A stretch of DNA of 64,000 bases, from positions 124,001 through 188,000 of the forward strand of contig JBAJFG010000077.1 in NCBI GenBank assembly GCA_037903475.1, given 5' to 3'. The position numbers and the translations under genes were made by a program. This DNA is from Ancylostoma caninum (lineage: Eukaryota > Nematoda > Chromadorea > Rhabditida > Ancylostomatidae). The notes under the pieces are model-generated. The model was given only the letters and a program-made list of their open reading frames with translations. It was not told the origin of the DNA and searched no databases. This document shows positions 32,975 to 46,348 of the stretch, one piece after another. How positions within the stretch are numbered: the first letter of the stretch is position 1; each line of letters opens with the position of its first letter.

Positions 32975-33520
32975 GGATCATCCATATCCGGTTACCAGTT
33001 CAGCCATTATCCGTAGGTTTTGGTCCGTTATCCTCACCGTTATCCGGACATTCAGCATTGTATAATGGCCTGCAGGGTAGTTTTGATTCTTGAAGTACAG
33101 AAGAGAAGGTAATTCAGTTCGCCCACTCTTGAGCAGAAAGATATTTGCTGTAGAAAAATTCATGTTCAGCTTTACTGGTAGGTGGTTAACATGTGCCGTG
33201 AACCCTTAGGTTATCCTTTATCTGGAATCCCTTATCTTGTAATTTTTGGCCAGCCCGTTATCCGCACCTTGATCCAGTTCGTGGAGAATTTTCTTTCCGA
33301 TCATCCCTGACTTAGATTTTCAAAGCAAAATAGAAGAGGTTAACACAGACCGTCCACTCTTTGCCAGAATAAAAAGATTTTGTAGGAGAATTCTTGCTCA
33401 GGTTTTCTGGGTTGCCTTCGCGGGTTCTGTTGTTCTTTATCGTGAACAGTTGACCTTCATCCGTTTTCCGGTATCTGTTGTCCGGTCGTTTAAGTTTATT
33501 CCCTTATCTGGACTGTTATT
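32975..33520. repeat. Divergent ~232-bp tandem duplication, TTATCCG-rich
   Basis: Blocks such as CGCCCACTCTTGAGCAGAAA (33119) and CGTCCACTCTTTGCCAGAAT (33351) align with an offset of ~232 bp, and their flanks align too. Both copies are studded with GTTATCCG/TTATCTGG motifs. Old duplication, non-coding. Confidence 0.7.
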
Positions 33521-34005
33521 CGTGTCTTGGACAATATCGTATCACCTCATCCCCTCACATTTGGTGAAAAAATATCTCCCTTAATTTTCATTTGTGGTCG
33601 ATGGTACCAGAAGTGCAATAGTTCAGGAGATCAGGAAAAAACGCTCATTGAGCATCAAAGGACCAAAGTTCCCGAACGCGTATTTCAACAGTACCGCATT
33701 GGTTTGAAAAACCTCTACTTGGTTGACACTAATCTATTCCGACAGACGATGTGGCAACTCGTGCGGCTTTTTGTAAATGTTCGAAGATTATGAGGTGTTT
33801 TTGGAACAACTTGAAGTCTCGTGATTCCTGTCATCGTTACTTTCGAGACATGTAACAAGAAAACGAAACTGGTCTCGTACAGCTCTCTATGAGATTCAGG
33901 AAAAATGAGGCCTACGTCACAGTTGTTTGCCTCCCGCTGCGCTTCGCGGTCGTAAATGCTCGTAAGCAGTTTGAAATATGTTGGCTAGACCGCTCCTTTG
34001 CTCCC

Positions 34006-34013
34006 TATAAATA
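34006..34013 (+). promoter_or_regulatory. Candidate TATA box
   Basis: TATAAATA with a C-rich surround (CCCTATAAATACCC), ~57 bases before an ATG at 34070. No recognisable gene follows, so this is only a candidate. Confidence 0.25.
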
Positions 34014-35152
34014 CCCTTGCATCTCAAAGCTACTCTATCAAATGAGAAGTTAACGTCATTATGAATTACCGTTGTTTGGCGTGTTGGTTTTTTCCCAAAT
34101 TTCTTGAAAACCGCTTCAAAGGCAATAATGAAACTATTATGATAAACGTATCAGATAGATTATAATAGTTTCCAAAATGTTGTACAATTAGAACATAATA
34201 GTGACATAAGCAATGATGAAAGGCTATGAAGATATATTGTAGCATTCGATTTTAATTTCGAATGATTGAGGTCTGAATAATTTCAGAGTGGAGCATACTG
34301 CTGGGGGTTTTCTAGGAAAGGAAAAACTTCAACTGTCGAGCCTGATGAGCAAACAAGACCTTTTATTTTTCTGAACTTTCAAGTAGCACTGTGAATCTGA
34401 AATTCTCTGAACAAGTAAGTAAAAGGACCCCTCTCTCTCTTGAGCTCTTTTTCTGTCTCTCTTGAGCTTTTTTCGCTCCTGCTGAGCATGCTGCAGGAAC
34501 TCTTCTCTCCTCCCACCCGCTCCCATGTTTCTTTAATATTCTCAATGCTCAGTGCTGACGGAGTGATGTAGTTTTTTTCATTTGCTTCCTTTTGGAACAA
34601 TTTCTTTTAGTCGTGAAGCTGACCATCTTCTATTCAATGTTTCTTGCTGTCTGTGGTGCTCCATTTCATGGCATATAGTACATAAATAAATGAATAAATA
34701 TTACCAAAAGAATCAAGGGCTAAGCCACACTGGAGAACTTTAGCGGATAGATGAATTTTCTACATTTTCTTCGATTACTGCTACGATTTGTCTAATCCTG
34801 TCACATGGCGCACAGTATAATCATGGCAACCCTCGAGTGCAGTGAAAAAATCCTAGAAACACTGGACAGTTGTGTTTTTCATATCACCCCAAATAATCAA
34901 TCACTTCATTATCTCACGTTCCGTCTTCTTCTCTCATCTAGCTTACTAGAACTCATCTATCCATGGACTGAGGGAATATAAACGATCGCTGCCTTTGCTT
35001 TCATGTTTCTCAACTGTCTAGGTTTCTGGAGGTTCTGGAGGTATGTTCGTACTCCTTTGAACGAGAAAAACATGCCGCATCTAGATAAATATGAGTTCCT
35101 TAGTGATCTTCAGATTCTCATCCAAAGAATAGATGATGAGCAACAGAAGATA

Positions 35153-35276
35153 TATATATATATATTCGTTTTATTTGTATTTTGTTGTTCTTTAAAGGGG
35201 GGGGGGAGGAGAAACGATCGTTAGAATCGCACGTAAATTCATGTAGCGCATTCAGTCAATGTCCTCCCCCCCCCCC
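35153..35276. repeat. (TA)n plus opposed G and C runs
   Basis: A short TA microsatellite at ~35150-35164, then a run of ten Gs at ~35198 and eleven Cs at ~35266. The G and C runs can pair into a hairpin across ~60 bases. Confidence 0.6.
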
Positions 35277-36682
35277 AATGTTGGTGAATGAACCGAGTTC
35301 GAGGGTGCCAATCGATCATTTGATTACTTCCATTAACAGACTTGGATTTGGATCCCCCTACAACCAACGTTGAATTGTGTAAACATAGCTAGAGCTTGTC
35401 CTCACTCCCCAAGAACTGTGACGAGACCAAAATTTGGATGGATCGCTACTTTAGCTGGAGAGGTTTGAATTCCTGAGGTGAGAAAGCATTGGTTTCCCGT
35501 GTGGCAGAAGGGAAAGAACCAGGAAAAAGGAGATCGCTTGGATCGTACTGCTGAGTTTTCGTCTCTGGAAAATTCCTCTTTTTCTGCTAAAGCGAACTTT
35601 TATTTTTTCTCTCATTGCTCCTGCTAGAATTGCGCGAGAACGCAGCTGACTCACCTGCGGCCTTCGTGCATATGATACGGTTTTCTCGTGAAGTCAGCAG
35701 ATATGGCCGATCCCTAGCAGACGATGTTTTTATCAGCACCGTATCACTGGACAGGCGCTGGACGCTGGAGGTCATTCGGCTGGCCGTTCGGTGGCCGTGG
35801 CGACTCCCCCGTTCGCAGCAGCAGCGAGCGTGTTCGGAAGCCTGTGTGAAAATGCGTGTCACGCGGATCCGGTCCTCTTATCGCTCATCTCCTCCTTAAT
35901 TAAATCCTCTTAGTAATTCGCTTCGCTAACCCTGTATTCGTCGCTGACCGACTACTGCCATCATTGTACAGCTTCGACTTTTTCATGCACAGATCCCTAT
36001 GGATCACCGTAATCATCGCATTTTCTCTAAAGAATCATTCTATTGGTTTGCCACCCGTGTAACGCTTCCGTTCGTGACGTAACAAATCGCGTTCCAAGAT
36101 ACCCCTATGTTTTTGAAGGCAGTCACTGTTGCCGACAGTTTTGAACGGGTATCAAACGTTTCTGGTGTCTCCGCCTCCTATCTGGTATCCTGGATGCCTA
36201 AGCGAGCGAAAATCGAGTAATCTAATAAATTGAATTAGTTATTTAGTTTGAAAAACTTGGATGTCCAGAAAGGGGAAGTCCCACGGCACTCCTTATTTTT
36301 TTTTCGCGCTGTATTGCTTTTCTATTTTCGAATATCCGAATCTTTGTCTTATTCGAGGCCGAATGTTCAAATTCGAACACAGCTATTACGTTATGGAATC
36401 CTAATTCTAGCCGCCAGCTATTAGAACCCATTAAAAATTTGAAGCAACACTTTACCTGGGCCGTATACAGCAGCTAAATGAGTTCATAAAAACGACTATG
36501 AGTTCGGGAGAAATTATATTATATTTGTCTGCACTTAGATTAAGCCAATTATACTGGAAGTGGGTCAGGCCCGAGATTTCCTGTTACCTTCCTCGTTAGA
36601 GAAGTGAAAAACCTAAGTGCCATCAATGTATTTGTGCAATCTATTGCACCTGGCGTGTGGATGCGCAGAATTTCCTTTTTCT

Positions 36683-37065
36683 AACAAGGGAAGTGCAACA
36701 GGCCAGACTCGCAAATCGGAATGAAACCTATCTGGCTTGAATCTTTGTTGGAGAGGGTGTTACAGTATATATTTCATTATTGCCCTCGATTCCAAAAAAC
36801 AAAAATCCCACCACAGTACCATATGCGCTGCAGCACTCGTCCGTCAGCGACGATGTGGCCGAGTGGGGAGGATGCTGCACTGTCAGCTCGAGAGTTTGAA
36901 CCCCGTCATGCGCACCTACCTGTTTTGCTCTCTCATTTTTTTATTCCCCCTGTGTTGTTGAAATCAAATTTAAAAGGTTAGAAGATAATACTTATCCTTA
37001 CTGACGCACTAGGCACGGAATAACTACGTTATATAAAACCTGCTTTTCTCCCTCGATTAGCTATA
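36683..37065 (+). mobile_element. tRNA-derived SINE, copy 1
   Basis: Contains a Pol III A box TGGCCGAGTGG (36855-36865) and a B-box-like AGTTTGAACCCC (36892-36903), spaced as in a leucine-type tRNA. An unrelated body surrounds them (ATGAAACCTATCTGGCTTGA upstream; TTGAAATCAA and AGAAGATAATACTTATCCTT downstream). The tRNA part lacks proper stems, so it is not a functional tRNA. Confidence 0.65.
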
Positions 37066-37349
37066 AAGTAGCAGTCACTTTTCACGACTGTAACTCAAAA
37101 TCTTTCCCACTCGGTTCATAATGATCCAGGCTCTTTCCTCACTCCAGTGGAAGCCTGCTTCCCCTCTGATCTCTGCAGTGAATGCGACTGTAATGATTGT
37201 AGCAGAATTTCTTTCATTGTCTGCGCGTATTGTTCTCACCGCTTTTGCTTTGAACACTTCATTGTCTGTGTGCACCGTTGCTGCCAGTAAATGCTTTCTC
37301 ATTGACCATCCTTTTTTTGTTTTGAATGAAAATTTTACAATTTTCTAGC

Positions 37350-37745
37350 GACTCGAGGGAAAGCTGTACGATCACTAAACTACGTTCATAGCATAGTAGT
37401 TATTCTATAGCTAGTACGTCAGTAAAGACAAGTGTTGTCTTCTAGCCCTCCAAAATTGATTTCAATAACATAGGAGGAATAAAAAACAAAAATGCAAAAC
37501 GAGTGTCAATGACGGGATCCAAACCATCGACCTCCTGCCTATCAGTCCGCATCCTCTCCACTCGGCCACCTCGTCGCTGACGGACTAGTGCTGCAACGCA
37601 TATAGTACTGTGGTGGGATTTTTGTTTTTTGAAGCCGAGGGCAGTAACAAAATATATACTGCAACACCCTCTCCAACAAAGATTCAAGCCAGATAGGTTT
37701 CATCCCGATTTTCGAATATGGCCTCTTGCACTTCCCTTGTAAGCA
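37350..37745 (-). mobile_element. tRNA-derived SINE, copy 2 (inverted)
   Basis: Reverse-complement copy of 36683-37065. On the minus strand the A box TGGCCGAGTGG (37558-37568) and B box GGTTTGGATCCC (37514-37525) are better preserved. The two copies face each other across ~285 bp and could fold into a ~380-bp imperfect stem. Confidence 0.65.
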
Positions 37746-40700
37746 GCAGAAGTGGATGGCGGATCTCCTGAACTTCCCGTAAATTTTCACTGTCAAAAAG
37801 AACGACGCATGTGTCTCGCTTGAACTTTGCGTGCTCACATTTACGTGAACTCTTTCTTTTACACAGATTTCCTAACATTTTTCACAGAATTTTGAATGAA
37901 ACCGCCAGTGGAATAACAAATATCGTGAATATGTGAGAAACAATATCCATAAAGTGATGTTGTTTGCCAATTTAGCACAGCCAATGAGAGAAGACCACTG
38001 TGTCACGATCATCACGGAGAAATCAACGCTGACAAGTGATAAATATGCCGAAGAATCACGCTGATATATAGGATAACCTTGCAAGAGGATCGCTTTGCAG
38101 ACGTTGATGAGAAATTCCCTCTCTGGGAGCGATTCAACTCCCGGGGGAAGATGAACTCATTTCCTTTACTTTGATGGAGCTTTTATTTGTCTGCTACTGT
38201 CTCAGGATTTGTGTGTGCTCTCGACCAAGCCCTACCCTTTCTGCTCATCAAACGTGTATCTTCTCAGAGAAAATTTATCAAATCTCACTGCATGATTGTT
38301 TACTATTTGCTGTTGCTGGCGCTCAAATAACGATGCTGTTGAAACGCTGAAACACTATTTGAGTACTTGCTTGTTATTTGTTCGAAGAAGTAGTGATTTG
38401 TTCAAAATATGATGGCTGGGAATTTTTCACTTGCTGAGACAAGGATTCCGACCTTTCGAAGTTATGACCTCCATTTTCCTGGGAAGAAAAGCTCTTCGAA
38501 AAGAGCACATATACTACCCGGGTGATAGTGGTACAATCTGAATGCAGCCCCATTCTCTCACGAAACGAGTACACGTACGATCCGGTTCTCCACTGCTATC
38601 CCAAGTACAACAACCCAAAAAGCACGCAGGTACCTCTACCAACTGGTGCTTCGTCTTGAGTTGTCCCCGTTGAGGTTCGACCTCGTCGCTGCCAACCCGC
38701 TGTGTGGTTCCCCGCCGTGTACAAGCAGTTTGCGTTGTTCGCGCCATCTGTTCTGGTTTCAAGGTCGTTACCTCCTCTGCCACTTCCACTTATTTTCCCG
38801 ACGAGGTAATTTTTCTCGAGTTGTCGCTCAACTCCCGCCGTTACTTCCCCGTTTTTGCGTTGTTCGCAAGAAAAGTTTCGTCTTTGGTGTTTGGATATTA
38901 CTCATGCGATCCATCTTCTTTCTTTTTTTTTTTTGGTTTCCTGCAATTCTTCATGCCAACGGTAGTTCACATGCATTTCACGTGGAACTGTTGAAATCAA
39001 AGAGAAATGGTCCAGACAGTTTACTACAGTATAAGCAGTTTACATTACCGTTCCAGTTGTAAAGGGCGTGAAACTGTATAACAGACAGTTGCGTCGGATA
39101 AGATTCGCCTTTTGAATAAGCAGGGTTTAAAAGAGTTGTCGAGTAAATATAAACAGCACACAATATTATCAAGGCAGTTCGAGAGATCAAAATTTTTGTG
39201 ATATCGCCAAATCGAAAAGGACGGAAACTGAGTAAAATAACCAATGTTAACGGAAGATGCCATATGTATTAGGTAGAATATGAAATATTCGTAAAATAAT
39301 GGAGCCACTTCGCTCGTTTTGTTCCGTTTTCCATATGCGCGTAAAATCTATTTAGATCAATTTTCTCAAAAATTAGGTCCTCCCAGGAATTCGTCAGTGT
39401 GGCGAGGAAGACCTTTCTTTGTTTAACTTCAATGTAGTGCTTTTCATTATCAGAACTAGATGGGCTCAGGTTGCTGCCTCAAACTTATTCAACTGAACCG
39501 CGGATTGAAGAACCAAGAAAATTGTGTTCTTTCTTGTAGAATATGTTTGAACCTAACATAGGGATTAATATTACTACTGAGATATTTTTTTTCCAAAAAA
39601 AAAATGATAAGAATAAGTTGCGAGCTTCACAATAAGCTGTTCCGTTTCTATGTAAGCAAAGTACTATATTTGAAGTCGCTGATTCTAGCTCACTCTCGGA
39701 AGACATCGGTACAAGTGCTGCTCTCCTTAAGAGCAGTGAATTAATTAGCTGCAAATGTGGTAATAACTTGCTGCACTTCCATGAAATTTCTCTTATAAAG
39801 TCTCAAATAACAGCTCCTACAGAGGTAACTTGCTGCGGCTACCCGATGAGTAAGCGGAAGAAACTTCAATCTAATGTGCGCTAGCGGAGTAATTCATTAG
39901 GGGGGAATGAAATGGAGATAAGAACACCTCAGTCCTACACTCCCAACGTTTCATCTCTGACCGGTTTTGCTTATAAAACCAGACCGGAAGTATAGCTTTC
40001 TTTGCGCTTCCGAATCAAAGACCTTGTCATCAATATCTTTCAAAGATTTTACCAAAAAAAAAGCTCAAAAGTACATTATTACCAACTATGTGAGCAAACA
40101 TCATCTACCACGAGCTAATCTACCAATTGAAAGAGCTAATAATTCGGCGACTTTGTACCCTTATATTGCTCGCGTGCCGGTGAGTTAGCTGTTCAAAGAT
40201 GCCCGCCGCGATTACTCACATTTCGAGTTTCACTGGCTGTATTTCCTTGTCGAAACCCTTGACAAAGCCATCTTGTTGCCGTTTTGGAAACGTTTCTTCC
40301 AGTTGCGTAGCTGACGTGCAGCGGTTGCTGCACCCTGATAGTTGCACGCTTTCAGCTACTTCCACTGAACGTCACACTGCTTGCACTGGTTGCAGGTGTT
40401 TATCGTTTCGTTGCTCTCATGTGGATTAACTGTTCACTTTCATTATCGTTAAAACATCTCTGACCGAAGGAAACAGCGTTACAGGAAGCAAAGAGGAACA
40501 ACAAGATCTTCCACTGCTTCCACATCTCTGTGAACTTGCTGGTCGTGTAGAGCCTAAGAGGGTGGGCGCACGCATGGGCGCACCTGGCTGTGCGGTTCAC
40601 TTCATATTCCTCAGTGAAGCAATTAGCAAATTGTTGCCACTGGGCTTGACGAAGTTCTGCTGCTGATGAAGCCAATCTGATCTATTTTCAAGGGAAAGGA

Positions 40701-42882
40701 ACCTGCTACTGGAAGTGTTCAGGGTCCGGCTTATGCTCTCGGACGAGAAATTCTTCACATTGTGTGTAAAAAATGATCCATTCAAGGTTTCTGTGAAGAT
40801 TAGGTGAATTAGTTGGAAAGTGAATATAGACATTAATTTTTTTAGCGCACCACTTTTCTATTTCAACATACAAAGTCTCACAATGTCCTCGATCAATTTA
40901 ATATTGATTTCTTCTGAGAAAATTGATGTTGTGATTTTGAAAAGTTACGAAATTTTTTAGGATTCAAATAAGATAGGATGGCCATCTACACCTCTTCTCC
41001 GCAGGGGCTGAGTAACAGTTCTCAGCACAAGGTAGCGAATAGCTTCGACCACGTTGGCGAGCTTTCCACTATCGTAGCTCACTTTGCTAGGAGGTCATTT
41101 TTAGTTATTGGGTTGTCAGTTTGAAATGTGGGATTTCATACATAGGTGATCAGTTTGACAGCCAGTATCTTTGAAACTCACTACATCACTTTTCATCTTT
41201 CTCTTCTTTATGAAGAAGCTCTTTTAAAACCACCTCCTTTTTTTGACTGGCTTTGAAAATTTGACTGTGTTGTGAAAAATCGTATAGTCTTAGAATGTGG
41301 GTTCAACCGCGGAGCCGGTAGAGCAGAAACTTGACCACAGCTCTTCCGAGGGATTGGCCCACTAGAGAAAGTGTTCACTTTTCAACATGATGTCAGAAAC
41401 GCTCTTCGCCGTTCCATCGCTAATTGCCTTCTATGCTTCGAGCCTGTTGACGCAACCGAGCCACCGTTAAGATGGCAAGGCTTTACTGATAGCAAAGGGG
41501 AATACTTGCATTGTATGTATTGCACCTTGTTTGGGAAGCGAAATTCAAAACATTATCATTCAAAATCAGACGTTTCGCACACAACAACCTAATATTATAG
41601 AATAGAGCCCATCAGACGTTCCACGATGACATCACATGTTGACAAGCAAGTACAATAGTCGTTAGGCATTTGTCTCGCCGCCTTTCTAGAAGTAGTTTTC
41701 CACAGATCCAAACTTCGGAGTTGGGTAGAGAAAGCTTCGAACTCAGTCATAGACCAAACTATTTATTTGAGAGAGTTAACATTTGGGAATGGCAAGAGTC
41801 ACTTTCTACACAAAATGAAGTCTAAAATCACGTCGAGGAGGTGTTACTCCTCATTCTTTGCCTGATAGTAGATTTATAAATCTATACATTTTTATATATT
41901 GCACACAAATTCAAAGAAAACACCCGAGTTCACTAAAATTGCCTGCTAGGTGTTCGTTCAGTATGCGAATACCTCATAGTTAATTTTGGTGGGAACAGAT
42001 AGGCGAATACTTCAAGACCCCTTCTAGAATTGGAAATTGTTTTTAAGAGGAGGAAACCCCACAGACCTTCCTTTGCTCCTCTGTACTCGTCTCACTTTTG
42101 CGAACTTCTTAATTTTCTATCCATTCGAAAGTAAACATTTGGATCCATAATAGTAAATCTGGCAGATTATTCGATCCTAAGTGTACCGTTAGTAGTAACA
42201 TTTACTCTCCGAAAGCCTTCTATTTTTGGATTCAAATGACCATCGCCAGTGACACCTCCAAGGGTGTCGCTATATGCGCTAGAGGCGAACATCATGTAAA
42301 TCGCGACGACCTTGAAGTGATGGATCCACTTCGAGGGGCGAATAAATCACTTATCCCGAGCAACGGCTGTATATGGAATGAGACCCGATCGAGGGTAGAA
42401 GTGAGAGTTATGGGGTGTTTTTACAGCCCCAACGGCATTCATTCGACTCTAACCTCACTACAACATTCCCTTTTACTAGTGTGTACAGTATACAGCGTAT
42501 TCGTGCAATACTGAAACTTCTGCCGATGTTTTCTGGGTCTTTTCATCAATTACTTTACAACTGTGTCTATTCCAATTTCCTCGTGTCCCCTGATGACGTC
42601 TTCGCCTCTGAGACCGCGGGATTCACAAGAGGTCATCGATCTCCGTGCAGCGTGAAATCGTGTTAATTTCGACCCATTCCCTTCCAATAGCTGACCGCAA
42701 ATGACCGATGACACGGCGGTGATGGTTTATGAGAGACGTGGTTTGGGATAGTGATGTCTGCTGTGTGATATTTCTTTGGCTTGATGCATCCTCATGCACG
42801 ATTCAGGTTCCAGCTGGTGACAGTGTTTTTTCCTCAGAACGTCGGATTCCAATATGTGACGTCATTGCGAACTAGGGCTGCA
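37746..42882. other. Gene-poor stretch
   Basis: No exon or element that I can support. Frames near 38514-39062 and 40400-40840 lie on both strands with no recognisable domain. A GGTAGAGC at ~41320 resembles an A box, but no B box follows. Confidence 0.4.
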
Positions 42883-42983
42883 TGCATTGATGAAACAACC
42901 CAGGGTAGACATGTTATCACCACACAAATTCAGCTGTCGTTAACAAGAGCGTCGATACGTTTACCCTGGGTAATCTTAATGCT
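42883..42983. mobile_element. MITE with CCCAGGGTA ends, copy 1
   Basis: The right end reversed reads GCATTAAGATTACCCAGGGT; the left end carries CAACCCAGGGTA after GCATTGATG. The same end type occurs at 56554-56645. Confidence 0.55.
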
Positions 42984-43251
42984 GAATTCAGGCCTATAGT
43001 GTGAGTTTTTAGAGTGTGAAGGGTTGTACCGAAAAAGGCGACACTTGATGATTCGCCCCTCCAGCATTTCTAGTGGGGCGTACTGCTCCCACAGTTAGGA
43101 CCGAATATGCATTAGATACCCATTGATTTTCGGAATGATAGGGAGGCACCTACATGGGTCTATCTCCTTGCTAGACATTTGAATTCTTCGGATTTTTCCT
43201 AAATGCATAATCAAACAAATTTAAATATTCGATTCCTATCCGGTCCTAGGT

Positions 43252-43343
43252 GAGGGAAAATGGGGCGTTACCAGGCCACTGTGATTGATGCATTCAATCA
43301 ATGTGCCAATCCCGGTAGCCTAGTAACGCCCTACTTTCCCCAC
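43252..43343. mobile_element. Short palindromic MITE, sister of the eri-1 intron 3 copy
   Basis: Left GAGGGAAAATGGGGCGTTAC-CAGGCCAC; right reversed GGGGAAAGTAGGGCGTTACT-AGGCTAC. The centre TTGATTGAATGCATCAATCA is itself palindromic. Confidence 0.75.
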
Positions 43344-44649
43344 GATGATACACATCCGGACACTTGCAGCATATATGAACAAATTTGAGCTGGGAAAAAC
43401 GACTGTTAAGGATGAGAAGTGGCGTTTGAAAGCAGAAAATTGGGTCACAGTGTCTTTCGGTTATGATGTCACACACTTCCTTTCCCGCTATCGTGGAGCA
43501 AAGCGTGATGGGAACCCAATGGTGCTGCTTTTCTGGGTGGAGTCGGGAGAACAGCCAATGGCAGTGATCCGAAACCGCCCACTTTCCCGCCTTTAAAGCA
43601 ACATTTTTTGTACTGATTTTCGAACTTCATTTTCTTGCACAACTTCCTCTATTTCCACTTATTGACCAATTATCCTTGTAAACAAAGACCGCGATATCGT
43701 GAGAATTTTAGTGAGTAACTCGAAGAGCAATGGTTTCGGTGTAACCTTTGTATGTATCTACATAGTTCGGACTCGTAGTCAGCGTGCTACGTAGAAAGCC
43801 CCATTTCGACCTAAAGTGTAAAGATGTCGATTAAATCGATGAATACTGCGATATCCAAATCAGTAATTTCCAGCGGAGAAGTATCCTTGTATCCCCGTCT
43901 GGTCTGGATAATGTCTTATGCTCGTGGGTTCCAATGCTTCCTCGTTAAGAAATATTCTAGTGATACCTTCGCAGCGTTTGAATTTGGCTCCCACACGCGT
44001 CGCGCAGATTCTCGAAAAAAGAGTGTCGTAGGGGTTGCTAAATATGTTTCACATATAGGTACGAGATGAGAACTGTGGTTTTGTTTTTTATTTTCTTATC
44101 TTTTTCTTGATCAGCGATTTGCAATTTAATCGGCACTAGCGGGAATAGCCAGTCCATCCATCGGTTGGCGAGTAATTGTAGCAGTCACTTACAGCGATGC
44201 AGAAAACGACTCTCTGGACAAGAAGAAGAAGAAGTAGCAAATTAGGAAGGAAGATGGATCTGTTCTCTGAGAAATTAGTCGTGCGATCTTTTGTCTTCTA
44301 TTGGCCGAGTAGCGCTGTCAGTGTTTCGGAGAATGTCCTACACTTGAATCTGAGCGCTCGGATCATCGAAACCATCTGCAGGTTCTATTATAAAACTGGG
44401 CGCGTCCGCTCGAGTGCTCCTTCAGTGTAACTAGTTGGTCGTTGTCTGATTGTATCGCGAAAATGAATTGAAAAAGCGTTCTGGAGGGACACAGATTGGG
44501 CGGGATAGTATCGAGAAATTACCCGAAGAAACGAAAGAAGAGGACTTGGAGAGGACTGGGTGATATGAAGCACTTTTACATTCCTGATAAGATAGAAGCA
44601 TCGAAAAGTATCTCGGTTGACACTACACATTCAGTTTGCGGAAGGGATC

Positions 44650-45229
44650 GCCCCCGCCCCCCCCCCCCCCCTCGCTTTCCACCTCAATTCTCGAATGGCT
44701 TGTCACTGAAATTCCACACAGTCGATGGGGAGCATGACGCATCTGGTCTTTTGCGACCGCAACAAAATTATATTAAAAACTTCCCGTCACGCCCACACGG
44801 ATTTTACGTCCTCCATTCATCCTATTCGCTCAACAGCAGCGCGAAATCGCCGCGCGAAGTATAAAAAGCGCTCTATATTGGTCGCAGTCACCATCCACTC
44901 CCACTGGCAGTAATGACTTTTGTGATGGTGACTTCAAACTTGTCCGTCACTCACTTCGGTTTGATGACTGCCAGTTCAGCTTTCTCTAGAATGACCAAAC
45001 ACTACAGGGTCCAGTTTAGTGAATTCTGCAGTCTGCAATTTATCGGCAGAACTGCAGTAGCTAAACGGTTCTGCTTCAAGGAAGAGGGCGAAAATTGATT
45101 GGGTGAAAAAAGTGTGAAGGACGAAAATAATGGATGACACAGCATCTTTTGACGCAGCACCTTGGCATAGCAAGGCGTTGTTTGAACTGCAGATCGTCGA
45201 GTGTCGTGATCGCCCCCCCCCCCCCCGAG
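44650..45229. repeat. Two poly-C tracts and a TATAAAAAG
   Basis: C-rich runs at ~44650-44672 and ~45212-45227, both preceded by GATCG. Between them, at 44860-44868, a strong TATAAAAAG follows a GC-rich CGCCGCGCGAAG. A promoter is possible, but no supported gene lies downstream. Confidence 0.45.
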
Positions 45230-45780
45230 GAAGTATGGGAGGAACTGGCATCTAAGTCTGCTTTTTCTTTTTTTCAGATCAGGCTAGATCAAATTTCTGT
45301 AGCTCTCATAGAGTTTTTCCTGGGTGGACCATAGCGATCGTATGGGCATAAGGAGGCGACCCTTTTTGAAATAGTGCAAATATTCCTGATATGCGGAGAT
45401 TCTATTATTATTTTCCTTTTTTTCATTACGATTGAGAAAAGTAAAAAAGAGTGGTTAACTGAAAATGAGGCTCAGAGACAGAATTATATTGGGTAGTGCA
45501 AATAGTGGAATGGTTCACTGAACTCATTATTGCCTAAGAATATTCCAGGAATGTTGGATGAGGTGACATTCAGAAAGGGGCGGGTTAGGAGATTGAGAGG
45601 GTTAAAATAGTACAGGATAGGCTCACTGCTTTTGAGGAAGGGGGAGGGGTGCACTTGTTTTCCGAGAAGTTAGAAAACTTAGCGTACGAAACACATATGT
45701 TCTGTACATCAAGCAGGCTTTTTCCTTTTGTTGCTTTTCTTTGGTGGTGTCCACCAACACTTCTAGTTAAAGGCACCACC

Positions 45781-46348
45781 CACGATGATTTTAAGGTCTG
45801 AAATTTTAAATGTTTTGGAGAACTGACAATAGTCGCAGTAATTCTATGCAAGTGGAATTGCTGGGGGCATCTGCGTTGTCAAGATAAAATAGGCTAGACG
45901 AGGTATCCGGGTATCTGCGGGCGAGATGTGACGTGACATGGATCAGCTGTTTTCGCCTCTACTCGCTCAATTTCCAATTCTTTTTTACATTATTTCTCTT
46001 TTACCCTTTACTCAGTGGTTCTGTTTTCTCCTCCCGAGACATGTCTATATGACATACATTCTCCCACCTTTCAGTTTCTGTTCTTTTTCTCACCAGCAGG
46101 CTAAAAAACATACAAATTCACGAATCCGTCAAGAAAATGCGTGACGAAAAAAACAGCATTAACGACTTTTTTGCCACAGCTGACCCGCGCAACTCGACCA
46201 AGCTGGTCCAAGGCATTAAACTGGGGATATTCAAAACTCCCTTTTCACATGAGCTCTGACCGAATTCATTAATGTATCCGTGTTTAACGTAGCCGAAAAC
46301 CTAACCTTACGTTAGATCTTGATAACGAAAATTTTCGTGGGTGCTGCT
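45781..46348. mobile_element. TTAA-flanked MITE, AGGCACCACCCACGA family
   Basis: Left TTAA|AGGCACCACCCACGA; right reversed TTAA|AGCAGCACCCACGA. 568 bp, non-coding. The TTAA site and the AGGCA start resemble the eri-1 intron pair, suggesting related families. Confidence 0.7.

Noticed and set aside
34333..34350. CCTGATGAGC as a hammerhead core
   Set aside because: No downstream GAAA or pairing arms.
41310..41345. GAGCCGGTAGAGCAG resembling a tRNA D-arm
   Set aside because: No anticodon arm or T arm follows; the GGTTCAACC lies upstream, in the wrong order.
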